From: Phycisphaerae bacterium
Lineage (GTDB): Bacteria > Planctomycetota > Phycisphaerae > Tepidisphaerales > Tepidisphaeraceae
DNA: 21,421 nucleotides
Direction of reading: 5' to 3'
Assembly (NCBI GenBank): GCA_030448225.1
Contig: JAUJNJ010000090.1
Location: 1-21,421 of the forward strand
Part shown: one piece after another, positions 14,439-21,421 of the stretch
How the letters are laid out: each line of letters opens with the position of its first letter
How positions within the stretch are numbered: the stretch's first letter is position 1
The notes under the pieces: generated by a model
The model's input: only the letters and a program-made list of their open reading frames with translations
What the model was told of the DNA's origin: nothing
Database searches by the model: none
Program-made: the position numbers and the translations under genes

Positions 14439-16423
14439 ATGTCCGTGCTACAATTCGTCCCCTTGGAACCGCCGGAAACCGACAACTTCGTTTCGCCCGC
14501 GCCCGCCGAGCCGTCCGACCAGTCGGCCCGGCCCGCCGCGCCCGCCCCGGCCGATCGCCCCGACCCGGCGGCGCTCTGGCGCGCGATCGACGAGACGATG
14601 ATCGCCGACCAGTCGCGCCTCCGCGCGCGGTACGGGAGCGTCGAGCGCCTCGCCGGCCGCGGCGGGGACTTCGCCGCCGCCTACGCGGATGTGGTGGCCG
14701 AGGTGGAGCGGTCGCGGGCGACCCGCCGCGCGCGGCTGGCGAACCTGCCCCGCCCCGCGTTCACGCAACTGCTGCCGGTGGTCGAGCGGCGCGACGAGAT
14801 CGCCAGGGCGATCGCCGAGAACCAGGTGCTGGTGCTGTCCGGCGAGACCGGCTCGGGCAAGACGACGCAGCTGCCCAAGATCTGCCTCGCGGCTCGGCCG
14901 CGGCGTCGGCGGGTTGATCGGCACACCCAGTACGCGCCGCATCGCCGCCCGCAGCGTGGCGACGCGCATCGCGGGGGAACTCGACTCGTCGCTCGGCGAG
15001 GTCGTCGGCTACAAGGCGCTTCCACGACCAGGTGTCGCCGCGGTCGTACGTGAAGCTCATGACCGACGGCATCCTGCTGGCCGAGACGCAGCACGACCGG
15101 TTCCTCGAGCTACGACACGATCATCATCGACGAGGCCCACGAGCGCAGCCTCAACATCGACTTCCTGCTCGGCTACCTCAAGCAACTGCTGCCGAAAGCT
15201 GCCCGGACCTCAAGCTCATCATCACCTCGGCCACGATAGAGACCGCCCGCTTCGGCCGGCACTTCAACGACGCCCCGGTGATCGAGGTGTCCGGCCGCAC
15301 CTACCCGGTCGACGTGCGCTACCGCCCGCTCGAGAGCGACGACCCGGAGGAGGAAGACCTCGCCGCCGAGGAGGCGGTGCTCGGCGCGGCGTCGACGAAC
15401 TGTGCGCACGAGCGGCCCCGGCGACGTGCTGGTCTTCCTCAGCGGCGAGCGCGAGATCCGCGAGACGGCCGAGGCCCTGCGCAAGCACCACCCCCGGGCG
15501 TCGAGATCCTGCCGCTCTACGCGCGCCTCAGCGGCGAGGAGCAGATGCGCGTGTTCCAGCCCCACGGCAAGCTATGCATCGTGCTGGCGACGAACGTGGC
15601 CGAGACGTCGCTGACGGTGCCCGGCATCAAGTACGTGATCGACCCGGGCCTCGCCCGCATCAGCCGGTACAACCCGCGCACGAAGGTACGGCGGCGCTGC
15701 CGATCGAGCACGTCAGCCGGGCCAGCCGCCGACCAGCCGCAAGGGCCGCTGCGGCCGCGTGAGCGAGGGCGTCTGCATCCGGCTGTACTCCGAGGAGAAC
15801 TTCGCCGCCCGGAGTTCACCGACCCCGAGATCCTGCGCACGAACCTCGCCAGCGTCATCCTCCAGATGAAGGCGTACCGCCTCGGCGAGATCCAGGACTT
15901 CCCGTTCCTCGACCCGCCGGACTACCGCGCCGTCCGCGACGGCTACCAGTCGCTGCACGAACTGGGCGCGATCGACGCCGAGAACCAGTTAACGGAACTG
16001 GGGCGGCACCTCGCGCGCCTGCCGATCGACCGCGCATCGCGCGGATGATCCTGGCGGCCCGGCAGGAGGGCGTGACCGAGGAGGTGCTGATCATCGCCGC
16101 CGCCCTGAGCGTGCAGGACCCGCGCGAGCGCTGATGGACCAGCAGGACGCCGCCGACGCCGCCCACGAAGATTCCGCGACCCGACGAGCGACTTCCTCGG
16201 CTTCGTCACGCTCTGGGACGCCTACCACGAACAGGCCCGCCACCTGTCGCACAGTAAGCTGCACCGCGCCGGTGCAAGGAGAACTTCATCTCCTACATCC
16301 GCATGCGAGTGGCACGACATCCACCAGCAACTCCGCACGCTCATCGTGGAGATCGAACAGCAACAGCAGGCGAGCGAGGAACGCGGAAGCCGCAGGCCGG
16401 GAGCGACAGCGCCGAGGCGGTGA
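14439..16423 (+). pseudogene. hrpA: ATP-dependent RNA helicase HrpA, N-terminal half (helicase core), with more than ten indels
   Basis: ATG 14439 starts MSVLQFVPLEPPETD and a Pro/Ala-rich leader, then PAFTQLLPVVERRDEIARAI. DEAH-helicase motifs follow in order across changing frames: ENQVLVLSGETGSGKTTQLPK (Walker A), a damaged motif Ia near 14925, [35 protein letters not shown] (DEAH box), IITSATIET (motif III), VLVFLSGEREI, LYARLSGEEQMRVF, IVLATNVAETSLTVPGIKYVID, the motif VI region near 15740, then HA2 and beyond (ASVILQMKAYRLGEIQDFPFLDPPD, ENFISYIRMREW, DIHQQLRTLIVEIEQQQQ). Indels of 1-2 bases lie near 14891, 14921, 15017, 15111, 15198, 15390, 15415, 15494, 15692, 15727, 15738, 15812, 16032, 16132, 16170, 16273 and 16308. 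The frame ends at TGA 16421-16423, where a full HrpA would continue into the OB fold. The rest of HrpA is encoded at 18661-20799. Confidence 0.9.
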
Positions 16424-16528
16424 ACTGGATCGCCTGCCCCCGCCCTCTGTACCCGTGGGCGGTACCAATGGAGCGGGGGCCGCGCCAGTCGCGTTGCCGG
16501 CCCGTCGGACGAATCGCTGTTATGCCGC

Positions 16529-17114
16529 TTGATGACCTGTCGCCGGTTGGCACGCCGGAGGAGCTGTCATAGGGGCTATTTCCAGAACCTCGCCGCACCG
16601 GACGTCCCGGCGGCTCGGGCGACAGTCGAAGCCGATCGCATGCTCCGATGGCTGGTCGCCGAGGGCATCGTCTCCGCCGACGCGACAGACTGCGTGTTGG
16701 GCGGACCGCTCGGTCACGCGCCCGGACCGAACTACGCCAAGGCAACGGGAACGGCCGATCCGTATCTCCTCAAGACCCGGTCTAACGGCCTCAGGGTGAT
16801 CGCCGGCTGCACGGTGTTTTACAGCAGCGGCGACTTCGCGCTCGTCTGCTCTGCCTGCAGGTCCAAGACCGAGCCGCCGGAACGCTGGGGGATGCCGTCG
16901 GTGAGTGGTCTCGAGCGTAGCGGCCCCGCCCTTCTCGCCTGCCCCGCCTGCGGTGCCGCACGCCCGGTTCACGAGTGGCAACATGATCCGCCCGTGGGCA
17001 TTCGCCGACGTGGGCTTCGAGTTCTGGAATTGGCCGCTTTTCACCGCGGAGTTCGTGCGGGCGTTCGCGCAGCAGATGGGCTCCCGCGTCGTGCACGTGT
17101 ACGGCAAGCTTTAG
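16529..17114 (+). pseudogene. Uncharacterised zinc-ribbon protein, frameshifted
   Basis: From about 16580 the frame reads GYFQNLAAPDVPAARATVEADRMLRWLVAEGIV, then CVLGGPLGHAPGPNYAKATG, VIAGCTVFYSSGDFALVCSACRSKTEPPERWG. After indels near 16890-16925 it reads LLACPACGAARPVHEWQHDPP, and after one more indel near 16994 it ends WAFADVGFEFWNWPLFTAEFVRAFAQQMGSRVVHVYGKL with TAG 17112-17114. The two pairs C-x2-C (CSAC, CPAC) form a probable zinc ribbon. The true start is unclear; 16529 is the first in-frame ATG, and an indel near 16575 is possible. I do not know a function. The repaired sequence looks like a conserved bacterial family. It lies directly after the hrpA N-terminal half and is tail-to-tail with the DUF6807 gene. 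Confidence 0.6.
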
Positions 17115-18105
17115 AAGAAGCGGCGAATCAGCTCTCCCCTCCTTCGCGTACTCCTCCCACAGCCGGTCATACATCGCCCTGTCCGGCTCGCCGTCGGCGA
17201 CGATGAAGCGGTACTTCGCGACGTACGGCTTGCCGGGCTCGATCGTGAACTCGCCCCCTGCTGCGGGGCGTAGCAGAAGAACGGCTCGGTCGGGTGGAGC
17301 CGCACGGGCTGGGGAAGCGGAAGTTGTCCGGGTGGCAGAGGATCGTCACGCCGGCGGGCTGGCCGTCGATCTTCCCGCCGACGTGGCACCACTTGGCGGT
17401 CGTCTCGTTGCCGTTGCCGCGCGTCTTGCCCTCGCGCTGGTGAGGAACGTTGCGTTGGGTTTGCCGTCCCACTGCCGGGCGCGGAAGCGCGAGGCCGCCG
17501 TAGTGGTATTTCGGCAGCACGAGCGGGCTGTCGGTCGCGCACGTCTGCGTGATCGTCAGGTCGACGACGTGGTACGGCTTCCCGGCGGTGCCGCCGCGGC
17601 GGGCGGTGACTTCCAACCGCTCGTCGAGCGCGGCTTTTTCGGGCTCCGCCGTCATGTCGACGAAGCGGTGGACGGCGGTGAAGCTGCCTTCGCGGTCCGT
17701 CGAACGCACGCCGTCGACCTGCACGAACTCCACGCGGCCGCTCTTCTGGCCCATGTTCCAGAAGTCGGGCTTGCGGCCCTCGAACACCGTCTTCGTCCAC
17801 GGCGACCAGACGCCGTGGTGGTGCTTGTGGTTCGGCGGGTAGTCGTCGGTCACGACCTTCCCCGACGGCGTGTAGAGCGGGTGGATGTACCCGCCGCGCC
17901 GGAACGACGGGTCGTACCCTTCCGGCAGCTCGGTCGGCCGGCCTTGGTATTGAAGGACCTTTTGCCCGTCGACCGTCAGCGTGACGACGCCGTTGTCGTT
18001 GTTCGCGGTGGCGGTGCGCGAGACTTGTTCGGCGGCCGCAGCGGGAGCCGCGCTGGTGAAGGCGGCAAGTAGAAGCAAGGCGACCGGTGGTGCGAGCCGA
18101 GACAT
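17111..18105 (-). pseudogene. Secreted DUF6807 (PmoA-like) family protein, several frameshifts in C-terminal third
   Basis: ATG 18105 follows GGAGG at 8 nt and starts MSRLAPPVALLLLAAFTSAAPAAAAEQ, a Sec signal peptide cleaved after AAA. The body has the DUF6807 hallmarks: VLQYQGRP, GGYIHPLYTPSGKVVTDDYP, NHKHHHGVWSPWTKT, GRKPDFWNMGQKSGRVEF, and KYHYGGLALP. After an indel near 17488 it continues ATFLTSEGKTRGNG, KWCHVGGKIDGQPAGVTILCHPDNFRFP; after others near 17312 and 17265, PVRLHPTEPFFCYAPQQG, then RFIVADGEPD, MYDRLWEEYAKEG. A last small shift leads to stop TAA at 17111-17113, overlapping the stop of the zinc-ribbon gene on the other strand. Members are common in Planctomycetota secreted proteomes. 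The enzymatic role is unknown; the HHH cluster could bind a metal or sugar. Confidence 0.85.
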
Positions 18106-18344
18106 GGGCTGTCCTCCGCAAGGTGAAGCCGACACTATACCTTCACCGATGCGACGCGGCGCGGGCGAGGCTCTAGCGAGGAATCGCGACGAAGGGGGCA
18201 GGTAACCAACACGGAGGATGATGGCACGGAGAAGACGTAGGCGAGGCGCTCCGTTTCGTTTCCAGCGACTCGGTCGTGACCTCGCATTAACTTTGCCATC
18301 TGTCGCGTTGCCACCAGATCGCGTTGACATCACTTCACGGAGGG

Positions 18345-18394
18345 AGCCCGCTGATCCTTCCGTAGAAGACCAGCGGGCTTCCGCCCGCGGCTAT
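18345..18394 (+). repeat. REP-like hairpin, copy 2, with competing upstream arm
   Basis: The unit at 18368-18394 matches the one at 14269-14295 (stem GCGGGC/GCCCGC, loop TTCC). Upstream, AGCCCGCTG (18345-18353) is a perfect 9-bp complement of CAGCGGGCT (18371-18379). The middle segment can therefore pair with either side, giving two mutually exclusive hairpins. Confidence 0.7.
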
Positions 18395-18428
18395 TAAGAG
18401 CTTCTAAAAGTACCGGTCCGCGAGAAAT

Positions 18429-18506
18429 GTCATCCTGAGCGCAGCGAAGGATCTCCCGTGGTTCCTGCGACACCCGCGTGAGATCCTTCGCTGCGCTCAG
18501 GATGAC
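18429..18506. repeat. Long perfect inverted repeat (27-bp arms, 24-bp loop)
   Basis: The left arm 18429-18455 begins GTCATCCTGAGCGCAGCG and ends GGATCTC. The right arm 18480-18506 is its exact reverse complement. The arms share the ends GTCATCC-GAG and GGATC with the inverted repeat at 20878-20973, so both belong to one dispersed palindromic family, probably MITE-like. It could also act as a two-way transcription terminator. Confidence 0.9.
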
Positions 18507-18660
18507 AACTTGCCCCCGACCCCGGTTCTTGTAGACGCTCCAAGTGCGCCCCACGGATCGGGTTGGTTCTATACCGCTTCATCGATTGCGCACCCTGACG
18601 CGCTGCTTCTCTCCGACTTCCGCACTGCGTGTTTCTGCGGTTGCGGGCTAAGATTCCCGC

Positions 18661-20799
18661 GTGAGGTCACAGCCAGCCAACCCGCCGCGTCTACCCGCCC
18701 CCCGCCCGCGCGCGTTCAACCCGGACGCGGTGCACCGCGCGCTGCTGGCGGGGTTGCTGGGGAACATCGGCAACAAGGTCGAGTACGACTACGCCGGGCC
18801 GCGGAGCCTGAAGTTCAACCTGTTCCCCGGGTCGGCGCTGTTCAAGAAGAAGCCGCAGTGGGTGATGGCGGCCGAGCTCGTGCAGACGACGAAGCTCTAC
18901 GCGCGTACCGTCGGCCCGCTCCGGCCGGAGTGGGTGGAGCGGGCGGCCGGGCACCTCGTGAAGCGCGACTACTGGGACCCGCACTGGCGCAAGGACAAGA
19001 GCCGCGTCGAGGCGTGGGAGCGCGTCACGCTCTACGGGCTGGTGATCATCCCGCGGCAGGCGGTGGACTACGGCCCGATCGAGCCGAAGCTGTCGCGCGA
19101 CGTCTTCCTGCTGCACGCGCTCGTCCGCGGCGAGTTCCGCACCGAGGCGCCGTTCTTCCGCCGCAACCTCGCGCTCGTCGAGGACGTGGAGCGCCTCGAG
19201 GCCAAGGCCCGCCGCCGGGACGTGCTGGTCGACGAGGAGGCGCGGTTCAAGTTCTACGACGCGCGCGTCCCGCAGCGGATCTACAACGGCCACGAGTTCG
19301 AGAAGTGGCACCGCCAGGCGATCAAGGCGAACCCGGACGTGCTCGTGATGACGCGCGACGACGTCACGCTGAAGGGCGCCGACGCCGGCATCTCCAGCGA
19401 CCTCTACCCCGACGAGCTGACGGTCGGCAGCACGTCGACGCGCGTGCCGCTCGAGTACCGCTACGAGCCCGGGCACCCCGCCGACGGCGTGACGGCCGTC
19501 GTGCCGCTGGCGCTGCTCAACAGCCTGCCCGACGAGCAGTTCGACTGGCTCGTGCCCGGGCTCGTGCGCGAGAAGGTGATCGCGCTGATCCGCACGCTGC
19601 CCAAGCCGATCCGCGTCGGGCTCGTGCCAGCGCCGGAGGTGGCCGACGCGGTCGTGGCGGCGATGCCGTTCGGCCGCGGGCCGTTCCTCGACTCCGTCGC
19701 GCTGCACCTCGGCAAGCGCCTCGGCCGGCAGATCCCCAAGACGGCGTTCGACCTCCCGGCCATGCCCGAACACCTGTTCATGAACTTCCGCGTCATGGAC
19801 ACGTTCGGCAAGACCGTGCTGACCGGCCGCGACCTGGCGCACATCCGCAAGCGCCTCGGCCTCAAGGCCCGCGACACGTTCGCGTCGCTCCCGCCGACGC
19901 AGTACCACCGCGACGGCCTCGTGCGGTGGGACTTCGGCGACCTGCCGCCGGGCGTGGAGATCCCGCGGTCGGGGATGACGCTGCTCGGGTTCCCCGCGCT
20001 GATGGAGAACGCCGACGCCAGCGTCTCGCTCCGCCTGCACGACGCCGAGCCCGCCGCCCGCGCCGCCCACCGCGGCGGGCTGCGGCGGCTGTTCATGATC
20101 CAGGTGGCCGAGGAACTGAAGTACACGCTGCGCAAGATCAAGGATCTCGACGGGCTGGCGCTCCGCTACGCGATGGTCGGCTCCGGCGCGGATTTCAAGC
20201 GCGACCTGCTCGTCGCCATCGCCGACCGCGCGTTCTTCTACGACGACGCGGCCGACGTCGACGACGGGTGGGAGACCCGCACGCAGGCGCAGTTCGCCGC
20301 CCGCGCCGAGGCCGCCTGGCGACGCCTGGCCGCCGCGGGCGCGGAGGTCGTGATGGCGGTGTCGGAGAGCCTGGCGACCTACCACGACGTGTCGGCCACG
20401 CTCGGCCGCGACTTCCCGCCGATGCTGATGCCCAGCGCCCGCGACATGCGCGACCAACTCGCGCGCCTCGTCTACAAGGGGTTCGTCGCGCGCACGCCCT
20501 CGCGCTGGCTGCGGCACCTGCCCCGCTACCTCAAGGGGATGCAGGTCCGACTCCAAAAACTCATGAACGCCGGCCTCGCCCGCGACGCGCAGCACATGAA
20601 CGACGTGACGCCGCACTGGCGCGCGTTCCTCGCCCGCGAACAACTCCACCAGGACCGCGGCGTGACCGACCCCGCGATGGAACGCTTCCGCTGGGCGATC
20701 GAGGAACTGCGCGTCTCCCTGTTCGCCCAAGAACTGAAGACGCCGACCCCGGTGTCGCCGAAACGGCTGGAGGCGATGTGGGAGCAGGTGCAGTTGTGA
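18661..20799 (+). CDS. hrpA: HrpA C-terminal half (OB fold and DUF3418 region), intact separate frame
   Basis: A clean 712-residue frame starts at GTG 18661; an in-frame TAA at 18649-18651 excludes any longer start. After a Pro-rich lead of about 16 residues it reads FNPDAVHRALLAGLLGNIGNKVEYDYAGPRSLKFNLFPGS, which in ordinary HrpA directly follows the MREW-DIH-QL segment that ends the first half. KKPQWVMAAELVQTTKLYAR, ARRRDVLVDEEARFKFYDARVP, RVPLEYRYEPGHPADGVTAVVPLALLNSLP and VIALIRTLPKPIR are the DUF3418 part. It lacks any ATPase motif, so it can act only with the helicase half. There is no ribosome site before the GTG; TAAGAT at 18649-18654 could be a -10 box giving a nearly leaderless transcript. 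Together the halves give about 1370 residues, the normal HrpA size. Confidence 0.92.
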   Translation: MRSQPANPPRLPAPRPRAFNPDAVHRALLAGLLGNIGNKVEYDYAGPRSLKFNLFPGSALFKKKPQWVMAAELVQTTKLYARTVGPLRPEWVERAAGHLVKRDYWDPHWRKDKSRVEAWERVTLYGLVIIPRQAVDYGPIEPKLSRDVFLLHALVRGEFRTEAPFFRRNLALVEDVERLEAKARRRDVLVDEEARFKFYDARVPQRIYNGHEFEKWHRQAIKANPDVLVMTRDDVTLKGADAGISSDLYPDELTVGSTSTRVPLEYRYEPGHPADGVTAVVPLALLNSLPDEQFDWLVPGLVREKVIALIRTLPKPIRVGLVPAPEVADAVVAAMPFGRGPFLDSVALHLGKRLGRQIPKTAFDLPAMPEHLFMNFRVMDTFGKTVLTGRDLAHIRKRLGLKARDTFASLPPTQYHRDGLVRWDFGDLPPGVEIPRSGMTLLGFPALMENADASVSLRLHDAEPAARAAHRGGLRRLFMIQVAEELKYTLRKIKDLDGLALRYAMVGSGADFKRDLLVAIADRAFFYDDAADVDDGWETRTQAQFAARAEAAWRRLAAAGAEVVMAVSESLATYHDVSATLGRDFPPMLMPSARDMRDQLARLVYKGFVARTPSRWLRHLPRYLKGMQVRLQKLMNAGLARDAQHMNDVTPHWRAFLAREQLHQDRGVTDPAMERFRWAIEELRVSLFAQELKTPTPVSPKRLEAMWEQVQL

Positions 20800-20877
20800 G
20801 GGAGCGACAGGTCTGTCGCCGAACGCGTTGGTGCCGATGACCGCGCCTTTCCGAATGCGTTTGATGCGTCAGTCGCC

Positions 20878-20973
20878 GTCATCCCGAGGAGCGACAGCGA
20901 CGAGGGATCCCGGGCAGGAACGACGCGCCCCACCACCCCGAGATCCCTCGTCGCTGTCGCTCCTCGGGATGAC
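20878..20973. repeat. Long perfect inverted repeat (32-bp arms, 32-bp loop)
   Basis: The left arm 20878-20909 begins GTCATCCCGAGGAGCGAC and ends GAGGGATC. The right arm 20942-20973 is its exact reverse complement. It lies in the 209-bp gap between the hrpA C-terminal half (plus) and the CoaB-like gene (minus), where a bidirectional terminator is expected. Related in sequence to 18429-18506. Confidence 0.9.
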
Positions 20974-21008
20974 AGGGAGCCACTGCTGAACCCCCGGGCG
21001 CCGCCCGG

Positions 21009-21421
21009 CTACGTCGCCCCCGCCCGCCCCTGCCGCGCGACGACGATCGCGGTCATGCGGCCCGGCAGGTCGCCCCGCGGCACCCACTCCGCGCCGGCGT
21101 CGCTCAGCAGGAACGCGCCGGCCCCGTCGCCGCGGACCATGTCGAGCGTGTTGGCGACGAGGTACTCCGCGCCGCTGGCCGCCCGGCTCGCCTGGCCGAC
21201 GCGGATCAACTCGTCGCGGCCGATCCCCACCTCGAGCTTGAACTTCACGAGCAGGCCGCGGTGCTGCCACGGGCCGCGGAACAGGTCGACGATCTTCTCC
21301 GTCCGCTCGCCGAGGATCGACACCAGCGGGTAGTTGCCCCGCACCTTCCCCGCCTGCACGTTCGTCACCGTCCAGTGCTCGGTGCCCCCGCCTGGCGCGC
21401 CGGCCGGGCGGCGCTCCAGCA
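21009..21421 (-). CDS. CoaB-like phosphopantothenate-cysteine ligase domain (DFP family), 5' part outside window
   Basis: The frame is open from the right edge to TAG at 21009-21011, at least 137 codons. It reads NVQAGKVRGNYPLVSILGERTEKIVDLFRGPW, LLVKFKLEVGIGRDELIRVGQASRAASGAEYLVANTLDMV and GAGAFLLSDAGAEWVPRGDLPGRMTAIVV. The K-F-K-L-E near A-x-A/S and YLVANTLDMV-GAG-A-LL match the C-terminal half of the DNA/pantothenate metabolism flavoprotein domain, in which CoaB uses a nucleotide-activated acyl group to join cysteine to phosphopantothenate in coenzyme A synthesis. The N-terminal nucleotide-binding part would lie beyond the window. It could be a stand-alone CoaB or the end of a CoaBC fusion. 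Stop-to-stop with hrpA, separated by the long inverted repeat. Confidence 0.75.
   Translation of the reverse strand, partial: LERRPAGAPGGGTEHWTVTNVQAGKVRGNYPLVSILGERTEKIVDLFRGPWQHRGLLVKFKLEVGIGRDELIRVGQASRAASGAEYLVANTLDMVRGDGAGAFLLSDAGAEWVPRGDLPGRMTAIVVARQGRAGAT

Larger units (their letters stand above)
18106..18660. other. Intergenic region of 555 bp with repeats, no gene seen
   Basis: No open frame with coding character is present. The region contains a GC-rich hairpin repeat (18345-18394), a long perfect inverted repeat (18429-18506), and the short leader of the second hrpA half with an in-frame TAA at 18649-18651. The part 18106-18340 upstream of the DUF6807 gene shows nothing I can name. 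Confidence 0.7.

Noticed and set aside
14439..16423. Programmed frameshifting to explain the many frame changes in hrpA.
   Set aside because: There are some 17 changes in both directions with no slippery sequences at most of them; errors or recent decay are far simpler.
16505..16535. CGCTGTTATGCCGC resembles part of an integron attC site.
   Set aside because: No matching inverse core or paired simple sites, and no integrase; a single short match is not enough.
18324..18329. TTGACA as a possible -35 box on the plus strand.
   Set aside because: No -10-like sequence at 16-18 bp; only GC-rich hairpin DNA follows.
1..21421. tRNA or rRNA genes, CRISPR arrays, transposase genes.
   Set aside because: None seen on reading both strands; the inverted repeats lack an associated transposase and the regular arrays lack CRISPR-length spacers.

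Overview
The window is about 21.4 kb of GC-rich bacterial DNA with a lipobox-bearing putative glycosidase, a DUF6807 protein, an unusual binding-protein/OmpA fusion and many dispersed intergenic palindromes and minisatellites. This combination fits a member of the Planctomycetota; that assignment is inferred from gene content and repeat style, as there is no rRNA or marker gene here. Base-level quality or gene integrity is uneven. Several genes of 0.5 to 3 kb are perfectly open, while others (kptA, pncA, the first half of hrpA, the DUF6807 gene) carry many 1-2 base indels in conserved protein sequence.

Layout: (1) 1-2928, minus strand: a large secreted or lipoprotein putative glycosidase, cut by the left edge. 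(2) 3205-6048, minus: a membrane-anchored substrate-binding/OmpA fusion and a coiled-coil membrane protein. (3) 6278-6712, plus: a small basic winged-helix-like protein. (4) 7008-8936, minus: a family-4 glycosyltransferase and an orphan gene. (5) 9179-14174, minus: an island for NAD+/ADP-ribose and RNA 2'-phosphate chemistry. In transcription order it reads NrtR-type Nudix/winged-helix regulator, bacterial PARG-like protein (TIGR02452), nicotinamidase pncA (damaged), macrodomain ADP-ribose-phosphate phosphatase, DUF4291 protein, small membrane protein, KptA RNA 2'-phosphotransferase (frameshifted), and ADP-ribose-pyrophosphatase-like Nudix hydrolase. (6) 14439-20799, plus: the DEAH helicase hrpA in two pieces, separated by about 2.2 kb holding a zinc-ribbon protein, a DUF6807 gene and repeats. 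(7) 21009-21421, minus: the end of a CoaB-like gene.

The island forms a coherent cycle. KptA moves an RNA 2'-phosphate to NAD+, giving nicotinamide and ADP-ribose 1'',2''-cyclic phosphate. PncA would recycle nicotinamide, the macrodomain enzyme would remove the 1''-phosphate after ring opening, the Nudix enzyme would split ADP-ribose, and the PARG-like enzyme would release ADP-ribose from polymers or proteins. NrtR proteins are ADP-ribose-responsive repressors, and a perfect GTGTAA-CTC-TTACAC palindrome lies just downstream of a good promoter in front of nrtR. DUF4291 and the small membrane protein translationally coupled to kptA are the unexplained members and the best candidates for new biology.

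The non-coding DNA is also structured. Three G-rich tracts with an 8-bp period each start just after a stop codon on the sense strand, and two of them run into a nearly identical two-hairpin block. Two large perfect inverted repeats of related sequence flank the second half of hrpA, and a GC-rich hairpin repeat occurs upstream of each hrpA half.
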